Notes: generated by a model not told the origin, from the letters alone. A stretch of 6,324 bases of DNA from an uncultured Bacteroides sp. (GCA_900766005.1 CAAFTU010000018.1:1-6324), one strand, 5' to 3'. Counted from the stretch's first letter, positions 1 through 5,528 are shown. Made by a program: numbers and translations.

Positions 1-423
1 CCCGATTTGGAAGAGAAGGTTCTTGCCCATTACAATAGGGTGCGTCAAATGATGATTGATGGAAATTGTTATGAGTATAATAAAATGCGCCTTGCCAGTA
101 CATGGGTTTTGACGGAAATGAATTATTTGGGGAAAGAGGCTTTGGAGAAAGTATATATCGATTCAGACTATTTATTCCGTTTTTTATGCAATCCTATAGA
201 TTGGATTGCAGAACCAATACAAAATTATGAGATGGTCGTTTGTGGAAATGGAAAATTGGTTTATCTAAGAAGAAAATTTGAGCTCGATGATGTTTTACGG
301 GTTGATTTCTATGACACAGAGGAGGAGAAAAGACTATCACCTGAAGAGCGAACTGTTACAGCATATAAGTTCATCCTCCTTTATATGCCACAAGGCAGTG
401 ATGAATTAGTGGAGCTATATTAG
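1..423 (+). CDS. Unrecognised protein, 5' end missing
   Basis: The reading frame is open from the first base of the window to a TAG stop, giving 140 residues of C-terminal sequence; the true start lies upstream or is an internal Met. I do not recognise a family. The visible part looks like a soluble mixed alpha/beta protein: a tyrosine- and methionine-rich N-terminal stretch (VRQMMIDGNCYEYNKMRLAS), a middle part with aromatic residues (DWIAEPIQNYEMVVCGNGKLVYLRRKF) and an acidic segment (DTEEEKRLSPEE). There is no signal peptide or membrane segment in the visible part. The gene is clearly AT-richer than the primase gene that follows, which suits accessory DNA of separate origin. A small toxin-immunity type protein is possible but nothing in the sequence proves it. 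That it is a real gene is fairly safe; its function is unknown. Confidence 0.6.
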   Translation, partial: PDLEEKVLAHYNRVRQMMIDGNCYEYNKMRLASTWVLTEMNYLGKEALEKVYIDSDYLFRFLCNPIDWIAEPIQNYEMVVCGNGKLVYLRRKFELDDVLRVDFYDTEEEKRLSPEERTVTAYKFILLYMPQGSDELVELY

Positions 424-468
424 AGAAAAATGAATGTAAGAATGACAAAAAGCTGTATGACTCGACTA

Positions 469-480
469 TGTTGCGCAACA
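469..480. repeat. 12-bp perfect palindrome
   Basis: TGTTGCGCAACA is a perfect palindrome without spacer, 46 bases after the stop codon of the first gene. It could be a site for a dimeric DNA-binding protein; nothing else supports a role. Confidence 0.4.
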
Positions 481-565
481 GGAAAATGAATAAAGATAGA
501 ATAGAACAAAATAAAAGACGCTTGTTTTTACCTTCATGCCAGAAATGACGTAACTTTAGCTGCAC

Positions 566-624
566 AAACATGGCAATCTACGGGGCATAAAGTGCCACTT
601 TAGCACCCGTAGATTGCCATGTTT
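566..624. repeat. 59-bp near-perfect palindrome (long hairpin)
   Basis: Arms 566-584 and 606-624 pair without mismatch over 19 bp. Inside them is a 3x3 mismatch (585-587 and 603-605, both GCA), then a second perfect 7-bp stem (TAAAGTG at 588-594, CACTTTA at 596-602) around the single base 595. All 26 pairs share one symmetry axis, so this is one structure. The end of the right arm, TTGCCATGTTT, recurs at 636-646. Only a weak T-run follows, so it is not a classical terminator, although it could end transcription of the upstream gene. A protein-binding dyad, a cruciform used by the nearby primase, or a remnant repeat element are alternatives. Confidence 0.85.
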
Positions 625-850
625 CACTCTCTATCTTGCCATGTTTTCCTCCCTTTCCGGCTGCAACGGCAGCTGTTTCCCTTCTCTCTCCACAGAAAAA
701 CGCAGGAAGAAAGGAGTTTCTTATCTAAAAGTTTGCTAAATAAAAGGAGGCAAAATTAACCAGTTTTAACCACTAAAAGGCGAAAATAAAACAGATTTTC
801 AACAGATGTCAAACGGATGATGCTCAGCCGTTCCGGCTCCCAAAAGGGGG

Positions 851-882
851 ATTGCATATTTGAAAACCACGCTGTAAATTTG
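851..882 (+). promoter_or_regulatory. Candidate promoter of the primase-helicase gene
   Basis: TAAATTTG at 875-882 matches the Bacteroidetes -7 consensus TAnnTTTG perfectly. ATTG at 851-854 matches the -33 element TTTG in three of four bases, with a 20-bp spacer. The predicted leader to the ATG at 1004 is about 110 bases. A weaker alternative is the AT-rich TATATTTT close to the start codon. Confidence 0.4.
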
Positions 883-1003
883 CCGAGTTGCTTCTTGATG
901 AAAAACAATCCTGCAAGCAGTTTTTTCACCTGTTTTCAAGGGGATTTTATCGGACAAGGCAACAATAAATAAATTATTTTATATTTTTTAATACTCAAGA
1001 GCT

Positions 1004-3337
1004 ATGAAACAAGCTAATGAGATTATCATTTCGGTATACAGCAATGTGTACAGCAAACAGCCTGTAAGCAAAAGCTTGCAGGAGGTATTGGGCGACTGTC
1101 TTCGCCCGGTGTATGAACCACTCATCCGCTCCATCCGCCGTTATCATGAAGAGGGACGGACCGAGGATGTGCAGCAGCTGAAGAAGAAGCTGCCTTGCTT
1201 TACGCCTTCGGGCGAGTTTGACGGGGCGCATGCCATCCGCAACCTGCGCCGCCACAGCAATGTGATTTGCCTGGACTACGACCATGTGGACCACCGGCTG
1301 GAGATGCTGCGGAAGATAGCAGAGGATGAGCACACGCTCTGCGTGCTCGAAAGTCCCACAGACGGACTGAAGGTGTTTGTGTATGTGGAGCAGGTGGAGG
1401 GACATCACCGCGAAGCGCAAGCACTGGTGAGCCGCTACTACCGCGAACTCACGGGACTGGAGAGCGACATGGCTTGCAAGGACGAAAGCCGCCTGTGCTA
1501 CTTCACGTATTCGCCCAACGGATACTTGGCAGGACTCTGCCAGCCGTTTGAATTCTCCTACGCTTCCGGCAGCAAAAACGCGGAAGCGGAGGCCCGGCAG
1601 ACGGCGGATACTGGGGAAAAAGCAACTGCCGAACCGACTTACATCAGCAATCCGGAATCGGTGGAAAAGTTCTTTTCGTCCTATCATTTTATCTACCCAT
1701 TCACACCGGGCCAACGCCACACCCACCTCTTCCGCATGGCGTGCGAAGCCTGCCGGCAGCATTACGACCCGGAAGTGCTATGTCGCATCTCTGTGCAGTT
1801 TTTCAAGGGAAGTGACTTCCCGGAAAATGAAATCAGAAAGACGTTATACGATGGTTATAAGCACATTACGTCTTCATTCGGCGAAACATCCTCTGCCTCT
1901 GATGCGGGAGAAAGTGCACGAAGTGCATTAGTGCACGTATATGCTCACAAAAATGACAATCAGGAGGAAGACAAGGAGGAAGCTTACTGGGAAGGCGAAG
2001 AGTTGCGCGAAAAAACGCCTTGTTTTCCGGACGAAGTGTACAGAAATCTGCCTGAAATTCTGCAGGATTCCATCAGCCTCATAAGCAGCCGGCGCGAACG
2101 GGACGTGGCGCTGCTCTCCCTCCTCACCTGCCTCAGTGCCGACATGCCCCATACATCGGGGCTCTACCGCCGGAAGAATTACTCCCCCCATCTCTTCAGC
2201 ATCGTCATTGCTCCCTCGGGCAGCGGAAAGGCAAGCATGCTCTTGGGACAGTATCTCCTGGAAAAAATCAACAACCGCATCTACAGCCAGAGCCAGCGGG
2301 AGAACGAACGCTACGAACACGAGCATCAGCAATGGATGCATGCCTGCAAACATGCCAAAGACAGTGCCCAGCTGCCGCCCGAACCCAAGCAGCCGCCCTT
2401 GCAGAGTCTCATCATCCCCGGCACCACCAGCTACACCCGCATGCAGCTCCAGATGCGCGACAATGCGGAGATGGGCAGCCTGATTTTCGATACGGAGGCA
2501 CAGAGCCTTTCTACTGCCAACAAGCAGGACTACGGCAACTTCGACGACCTGCTGCGAAAGGCCTTTGAGCACGAACGCATTTCTTCGTCCTACAAGACCA
2601 ACGGACGAGAACCGATCATCATTCCGTATCCACGGCTCGCCATGATGCTGTCGGGCACAACCTCCCAGTTCGACTTGTTCTTCCAGTATACCGAGAAGGG
2701 ACTGCCCAGCCGCACGCTGATGTACACCTACCGCACCCCGACCGTGTGGAGCGAGATGCAGGTGAGCGGCCCCACCCTCGAAGAGGAGATGGAACCGCAG
2801 GCGGAAGCAGCCGAACAGCTTTTCGACTTCTGCCGGGAGTATCCCGCCTATTTCCAGTTCACCCACAAGCAGGGTGCCCGTCACACCACGTTTTTCAAAA
2901 AACTGCTTTCCGACTGTGCACTGATAGACAACGATGACCTGCCGGCTGTACTGAAACGCTACGGCGGTCTGTCAATGCGCCTGTCCATGATTTTTGCCCG
3001 GCTGCGCCAGTTTGAAGCACACAACACCGACCCGAACATCTGCTGCACCGATGAAGATTTTGAACGCGCACTGCAAATGGTGAACTGCTGCTACGAACAT
3101 TGCAAGCTGATTCTGACTGCACAACCGATGCCCGAACGGGTGCCGCTGAAAAAGATAATGCCCAGCCAGCTGTTTCTGAACCGCCTGGCCGACCGCTTCT
3201 CCACAGAAGACGCCATTGCCATGGGCAAAGAAATGAACATCAAAAGGAGAACCGTACTGAAATACCTCAGTGCGGCTGTGGGTTCAACTGTTGAAAGGGA
3301 AAATCGGGGATGGTACAAGAAGCTGTCATTTTCATGA
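1004..3337 (+). CDS. BT4734-like primase domain / DUF3987 P-loop fusion protein (VirE family)
   Basis: A 777-residue protein typical of Bacteroidales. Residues about 30-185 match the BT4734-like (VirE N-terminal) domain. Visible there are ICLDYDHVD with D91 and D93, SPTDGLK (117-123) and KDESRLCYF (159-167); this order resembles the metal-binding and nucleotide-binding motifs of archaeo-eukaryotic-type primases, which is my inference. Residues about 340-700 are the DUF3987 domain, with a Walker A-like APSGSGKA (403-410) and a Walker B-like LIFDTE (493-498). In Walker A the usual Ser/Thr after Lys is Ala410, with Ser411 next. Residues about 730-772 resemble a helix-turn-helix or winged helix (STEDAIAMGKEMNIKRRTVL). 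The expected role is priming and unwinding DNA for an integrated or mobile element; the substrate is unknown. The linker at residues 302-319 is encoded by one arm of a 51-bp inverted repeat whose other arm covers the stop codon. The ATG at 1004 follows AT-rich sequence, as is usual in this group. Confidence 0.88.
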   Translation: MKQANEIIISVYSNVYSKQPVSKSLQEVLGDCLRPVYEPLIRSIRRYHEEGRTEDVQQLKKKLPCFTPSGEFDGAHAIRNLRRHSNVICLDYDHVDHRLEMLRKIAEDEHTLCVLESPTDGLKVFVYVEQVEGHHREAQALVSRYYRELTGLESDMACKDESRLCYFTYSPNGYLAGLCQPFEFSYASGSKNAEAEARQTADTGEKATAEPTYISNPESVEKFFSSYHFIYPFTPGQRHTHLFRMACEACRQHYDPEVLCRISVQFFKGSDFPENEIRKTLYDGYKHITSSFGETSSASDAGESARSALVHVYAHKNDNQEEDKEEAYWEGEELREKTPCFPDEVYRNLPEILQDSISLISSRRERDVALLSLLTCLSADMPHTSGLYRRKNYSPHLFSIVIAPSGSGKASMLLGQYLLEKINNRIYSQSQRENERYEHEHQQWMHACKHAKDSAQLPPEPKQPPLQSLIIPGTTSYTRMQLQMRDNAEMGSLIFDTEAQSLSTANKQDYGNFDDLLRKAFEHERISSSYKTNGREPIIIPYPRLAMMLSGTTSQFDLFFQYTEKGLPSRTLMYTYRTPTVWSEMQVSGPTLEEEMEPQAEAAEQLFDFCREYPAYFQFTHKQGARHTTFFKKLLSDCALIDNDDLPAVLKRYGGLSMRLSMIFARLRQFEAHNTDPNICCTDEDFERALQMVNCCYEHCKLILTAQPMPERVPLKKIMPSQLFLNRLADRFSTEDAIAMGKEMNIKRRTVLKYLSAAVGSTVERENRGWYKKLSFS
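1908..1958 (+). repeat. 51-bp inverted repeat, left arm, inside the primase gene
   Basis: This stretch matches the reverse complement of 3324-3374 at 48 of 51 positions. The differences are at 1919, 1948 and 1949, and 28 bases (1920-1947) are identical without a break. It encodes residues 302-319 (around SALVHVYAHKND), the linker between the primase-type and DUF3987 domains. It contains three AGTGCA copies at 1913, 1922 and 1930. Confidence 0.95.
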
Positions 3338-3374
3338 GCATATACGTGCACTAATGCACTTCATGCACTTTCTC
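3324..3374 (-). repeat. 51-bp inverted repeat, right arm, over the primase stop codon
   Basis: This is the reverse-complement partner of 1908-1958. It covers the last codons and TGA stop of the primase gene (3335-3337) and 37 bases beyond. Three TGCACT copies at 3347, 3355 and 3364 mirror the AGTGCA copies of the left arm. The DNA between the arms (1959-3323) is 1365 bp. No target-site duplication is visible outside the arms. Confidence 0.95.
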
Positions 3375-3377
3375 TCT

Positions 3378-3418
3378 AAAAAACGGGGGTGGGCCTTATC
3401 CAGACTCACCCCTTTTTT
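3378..3418. terminator. Bidirectional rho-independent terminator between convergent genes
   Basis: GGGGTGGG (3386-3393) pairs with CTCACCCC (3405-3412), with one G-U pair, around an 11-base loop. A T-run follows at 3413-3418 and an A-run precedes at 3378-3383, so it can stop transcription from the primase gene on the plus strand and from the minus-strand gene that ends at 3487. Confidence 0.8.
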
Positions 3419-3486
3419 CTCTGACAATCAGGTAGATAGCACATCGGACAACCGGCTCAATGCACAATTCTTAAAAAATGTATAAA

Positions 3487-4080
3487 TTACATCAGCCTTT
3501 CTCTGCTTTGCGCTTTTTTCCTCTGTTTTATCAGCAGATTCAGGTAGCGACGGATGGATGCCACCAGATGTCGTCCATCCTTCGTCAACTCTCCTTTCTC
3601 ATCCAGCGGATACTCTGTCCACAACTGCGGCAAGAAAGGCAGCATCCGCCGCAGCAGACATCCCTTCTTTGCCCAATTCTCTGTCACCACTCCTGCATGG
3701 ATCAGTCTTTCCGCCTCAAAAGCCACATCCTGAATTGTACGTGCACACCTAAGTTGCTTCACGGAAAATTCATATTCACAGCAAGAAGTGAACACCCTGA
3801 AATACTGCCTCTCCGCATCCGACAGATCGGCCATCAGGCAGCAGGAAGCCGTATCCCCGTCACACACCTTTCTCCACTGCTGGCAAGTCCTTCCAAACGG
3901 CGGGGTGTTCTGTCTTTCCAGACGTTCCCTCTCCCTTCCTTCTTCCTCTTCACGCTTCTTTTTCGTGATACACTCCTCTTCCACACGCTTTTTCGTACCT
4001 CTGTAGTGAAGGCTACGCAACTGGTTTTTGTTCATCACAGCCTCAGACTCATTTTTACTTTTTCTTAATAATTCGCTCAT
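3487..4080 (-). CDS. Unrecognised charged, cysteine-containing protein
   Basis: A 197-residue protein starting at the ATG at 4080 (MSELLRKSKN); a second possible start is Met16 at 4035 (MNKNQLRSLHYRG). I do not recognise a family. Residues about 29-58 are very rich in Glu, Lys and Arg and probably form a charged helix or coiled coil. Residues about 60-197 look alpha-helical and contain eight of the nine cysteines, including two adjacent pairs at 80-81 and 100-101; C66, C73, C80 and C81 could bind a metal or form disulphides. The C-terminus is basic (KQRKKAQSRERLM), which would suit nucleic-acid binding. No signal peptide or membrane segment is seen. It lies 109 bases downstream of the DUF4248 gene on the same strand, possibly co-transcribed, and converges on the primase gene. 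The opposite-strand frame over the same DNA has a less natural composition (Ser, His, Pro, Phe), so I prefer this strand. Confidence 0.65.
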   Translation of the reverse strand: MSELLRKSKNESEAVMNKNQLRSLHYRGTKKRVEEECITKKKREEEEGRERERLERQNTPPFGRTCQQWRKVCDGDTASCCLMADLSDAERQYFRVFTSCCEYEFSVKQLRCARTIQDVAFEAERLIHAGVVTENWAKKGCLLRRMLPFLPQLWTEYPLDEKGELTKDGRHLVASIRRYLNLLIKQRKKAQSRERLM

Positions 4081-4189
4081 AATGACTCATTTACAAATGT
4101 TCATTACAAAAAAGTTAGCTATAAAATAGTTTACTACTCGTTAGTTTATACCTGTCAGGTTCTACCTACAGTTCTCCCGAAGGTCTGAT

Positions 4190-4432
4190 CTAAGGTTCTC
4201 CCAATGCTTCCACAATGACCCGCACCTCCAGGGGAGTAAACGAACGGTTGTGCTCATCGTATCCCAAGTCCTCCAACCGCTGCATCAGTCCGGGAGAACG
4301 CAGTATCCACCGTTGCAGTCTGCGGAAAGCCCCCGGCGCAGAAAGCTCGGGACTGTAGAGCAAGGCCAACTCAGTGCGCCCATAGGAGCGGATTTTAAAC
4401 TCCGCCCCGTTTTCCATACTCTGTTTGTTCAT
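4190..4432 (-). CDS. DUF4248 family protein
   Basis: An 80-residue protein whose body fits the DUF4248 family of Bacteroidales: FKIRSYGRTELALLYSP near the start, a central FRRLQRWILRSPGL and a C-terminal FTPLEVRVIVEALGEP. Members are about 70-80 residues long, so this one is complete. The function is unknown; the order of short helices, basic centre (RRLQRW) and ending could suit a small helix-turn-helix protein, which is inference. The ATG at 4432 is chosen because it follows AT-rich sequence; Met6 at 4417 would give a form of more usual length. The gene is divergent from the HU-related gene and shares its 5' region, an arrangement often seen with these families. It could be a regulator or partner of that gene, but the sequence does not show it. 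Confidence 0.85.
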   Translation of the reverse strand: MNKQSMENGAEFKIRSYGRTELALLYSPELSAPGAFRRLQRWILRSPGLMQRLEDLGYDEHNRSFTPLEVRVIVEALGEP

Positions 4433-4510
4433 TTTTTATTTACAATTTATATTTAACATTGCATGCTTCATGCTTCCTAAAACCGGCAACAACTGTCTTT
4501 TCTTCTCCCA

Positions 4511-4518
4511 CAAATTTA
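4511..4518 (-). promoter_or_regulatory. Candidate -7 element for the DUF4248 gene
   Basis: Read on the minus strand this is TAAATTTG, a perfect match to TAnnTTTG, 79 bases upstream of the ATG at 4432. No clear -33 TTTG is seen at the expected distance, which limits confidence. Between it and the gene is a direct repeat GAAGCATGAAGCAT (minus strand, around 4461-4477). Confidence 0.35.
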
Positions 4519-4655
4519 CAAAAAAATTCAGAAAACGCCTTTTTTCTTCTGTTAAAAAACTAACCGTTTTCACTGAAAAACAAGCATTTATCATCCATTT
4601 GCGCCCATAAAAGAACGTAACAGACGCTAACCGATTTCCGCTCTTCTGCAGATGC

Positions 4656-4663
4656 TATCTTTG
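4656..4663 (+). promoter_or_regulatory. Candidate -7 element for the HU-related/smalltalk unit
   Basis: TATCTTTG matches TAnnTTTG perfectly and lies 40 bases before the preferred start at 4704. Transcription would begin around 4670, so the earlier ATG at 4680 would have almost no leader. No good -33 element is visible; TTTC at 4635-4638 is the nearest candidate. Confidence 0.5.
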
Positions 4664-4703
4664 TAGTGTCAAACTTAGTATGAACCTTTTAAATTTTTGC
4701 AGT

Positions 4704-5252
4704 ATGATTCGTTACAAAATCTACCAGAACAAGCACAAGGAAGGTGTAAATGCCGGCAAATGGTTTGCCCGCAGCGTGAGTGATGAAACCTTCGACCTGA
4801 CCCGTCTGTCGGAACACATGTCGGGCCACAACAGTCCCTATTCGCCCGGTGTCATCCGCGGGGTGCTCACCGACATGGTGCGCTGCATCAAGGAGCTGCT
4901 GCTCGACGGCAAGAACGTGAAGATAGACGACCTCGCCATCTTCAGCGTGGGTATCCACAGCAAGGGAGCCGAGCAGGCAGATCAGTTTTCTCCCGACCGC
5001 AACATCTCCGGCGTGCGCCTGCGTGCCCGTGCCACGGGTATTCTCTCCACGACCCGTCTCAATCTGATGAGTCAGCTCAAGCAGCAGAGTGTATATGAGA
5101 AACCGGGCGAAACGACGAATGTATCCGGAACGGAGAACCCCGGGAAAGAACCAGGCAAGGAGCCGGGAAAGGAACCGGGGAAGGAGCCGGGAAAAGAACC
5201 GGGGAAAGAGCCCGATAAGGGAGAGACAGATACTCCGGACCCCATTGTGTAA
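4704..5252 (+). CDS. HU-related DNA-binding protein with (PGKE)6 tail
   Basis: From the ATG at 4704 this is 182 residues. An in-frame ATG at 4680 would add MNLLNFCS, but MIRYKIYQNK is the usual beginning of the family and 4680 is too close to the predicted transcription start. The body (about 1-130) fits the Bacteroidetes HU-related family (TIGR01201 type), which is longer than classical HU: KWFARSV, LSEHMSGHNSPYSPGVIRGV (35-54) and LLLDGKNVKIDDLAIFSVGI (65-84) are typical. It probably binds DNA as a dimer and shapes the chromosome or a mobile element. The tail from residue 146 is six PGKE units plus PDKG, low-complexity and probably disordered; such proline-rich tails are common in the family, though this one is unusually regular. 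The smalltalk gene follows 59 bases downstream in the same unit; DUF4248 is divergent. Confidence 0.9.
   Translation: MIRYKIYQNKHKEGVNAGKWFARSVSDETFDLTRLSEHMSGHNSPYSPGVIRGVLTDMVRCIKELLLDGKNVKIDDLAIFSVGIHSKGAEQADQFSPDRNISGVRLRARATGILSTTRLNLMSQLKQQSVYEKPGETTNVSGTENPGKEPGKEPGKEPGKEPGKEPGKEPDKGETDTPDPIV
5139..5222 (+). repeat. 12-bp in-frame tandem repeat (PGKE tail)
   Basis: Six 12-bp units of the type CCGGGAAAGGAA encode PGKE (5139-5210), and a seventh, diverged unit (5211-5222) encodes PDKG. Units differ mainly at third codon positions, and alternate ones are more alike. Changes in copy number would keep the reading frame. Confidence 0.85.
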
Positions 5253-5320
5253 TCCCTTAAACCGCAAGTGTGATGTATACCCCCCATTGTTTAACCCTTT
5301 CAACCGTAAGCATGATGTGT
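5240..5320 (+). repeat. Imperfect 42-bp-period tandem duplication at the HU/smalltalk junction
   Basis: 5240-5278 and 5282-5320 align without gaps over 39 positions, 31 of them identical. The first copy contains the stop of the HU-related gene (5250-5252) and GTGATG at 5270. The second contains an equivalent TAA and ATGATG at 5312, the start of smalltalk. The period is 14 codons, so both start regions lie in the smalltalk frame. Confidence 0.75.
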
Positions 5321-5425
5321 GAACCTGATTCTCCCAAGCGCAACGCCTGGAAAATGGTACTGAAAATCATCATCGCCGTGGCCACTGCCATCGGCGGGGT
5401 GCTGGGCCTTCAAAGCTGCATGTAG
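5312..5425 (+). CDS. Smalltalk protein (short hydrophobic peptide)
   Basis: A 37-residue peptide that fits the Bacteroidales smalltalk family: a short polar, basic N-terminus with KRNAWKMVLKI, one hydrophobic helix (about residues 15-33: MVLKIIIAVATAIGGVLGL) and the ending QSCM, close to the SCM ending usual for the family. Family members are about 30-35 residues, so ATG 5312 or 5315 fits; the frame is open back to ATG 5273, which would give 50 residues and is less likely. The helix should enter or cross the inner membrane. LQSC resembles a lipoprotein box, with only one residue after the cysteine. The function is unknown. It follows the HU-related gene, as is usual, and a strong terminator ends the unit directly after it. 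Confidence 0.85.
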   Translation: MMCEPDSPKRNAWKMVLKIIIAVATAIGGVLGLQSCM

Positions 5426-5445
5426 GCAGGGAAGCCCGGAAACAA

Positions 5446-5480
5446 AAAGAGAGAGGAAGATTTTTTCTTCCTCTCTCTTT
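5446..5480. terminator. Strong terminator hairpin after smalltalk
   Basis: AAAGAGAGAGGAAGA (5446-5460) and TCTTCCTCTCTCTTT (5466-5480) form a perfect 15-bp stem around a TTTTT loop, 20 bases after the smalltalk stop. GTTTT follows on the plus strand. On the minus strand the stem ends in T's followed by TTGTT, so it could also end transcription of the convergent gene at 5569-6324. Confidence 0.85.
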
Positions 5481-5490
5481 GTTTTATCTA

Positions 5491-5527
5491 AATGACTGAA
5501 CATCTTTTTAATCGTTCATCAGTCATT
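5491..5527. repeat. 9-bp inverted repeat with 19-base spacer
   Basis: AATGACTGA (5491-5499) and TCAGTCATT (5519-5527) are perfect inverted repeats. An overlapping shorter dyad, TGAAC and GTTCA, lies partly inside. It sits between two convergent genes; a role in termination or protein binding is possible but unproven. Confidence 0.5.
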
Positions 5528-5528
5528 G

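Larger units (their letters stand above)
424..1003. other. Long non-coding region upstream of the primase gene
   Basis: About 580 bases without a convincing gene. It holds a 12-bp perfect palindrome at 469-480, a 59-bp near-perfect palindrome at 566-624, a short direct repeat of TTGCCATGTTT (614-624 and 636-646), C/T-rich sequence around 625-690, two TTAACCA copies near 760-775, and an AT-rich stretch just before the ATG at 1004. A promoter-like site lies at 851-882. Short open frames here (for example 486-548, 20 codons) have no supporting features. Confidence 0.6.

Noticed and set aside
486..548. 20-codon plus-strand frame (MNKDRIEQNK...)
   Set aside because: Too short, no family resemblance and no clear translation or transcription signal; kept as non-coding.
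566..646. CRISPR or integrase attachment-site reading of the repeated TTGCCATGTTT region
   Set aside because: There are only three related copies, one inverted, with no regular spacers, no cas genes and no integrase or tRNA nearby; a palindrome plus a chance or remnant repeat explains it better.
995..1762. 255-codon minus-strand frame opposite the primase N-terminus
   Set aside because: Shadow frame of the BT4734-like domain; rich in His, Arg and Ala with no motif or start context.
1928..2884. 318-codon minus-strand frame opposite the primase gene
   Set aside because: It lies wholly inside the DUF3987 region, whose plus-strand protein has clear family motifs. The minus frame has a Gly/Val/His-rich composition and no recognisable domain; it is a shadow in GC-rich coding DNA.
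1908..3374. Segment between the inverted repeats as a present-day insertion sequence
   Set aside because: The enclosed DNA encodes a DUF3987 domain instead of a transposase, it continues the reading frame of the upstream domain, and no target-site duplication flanks the arms.
3478..4068. 196-codon plus-strand frame opposite the unrecognised minus-strand gene
   Set aside because: Composition is rich in Ser, His, Pro, Phe and Leu without domain signs, and it starts right after a terminator. The minus frame has a natural charged-helix composition and fits the neighbouring DUF4248 gene.
5072..5287. Minus-strand frame with repeated PGSF units
   Set aside because: The repeat is only the reverse reading of the PGKE-coding repeat.
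4689..5303. 204-codon minus-strand frame opposite the HU-related gene
   Set aside because: Its length comes from the GC-rich coding sequence and the PGKE repeat on the other strand; the plus-strand protein is a clear family member.
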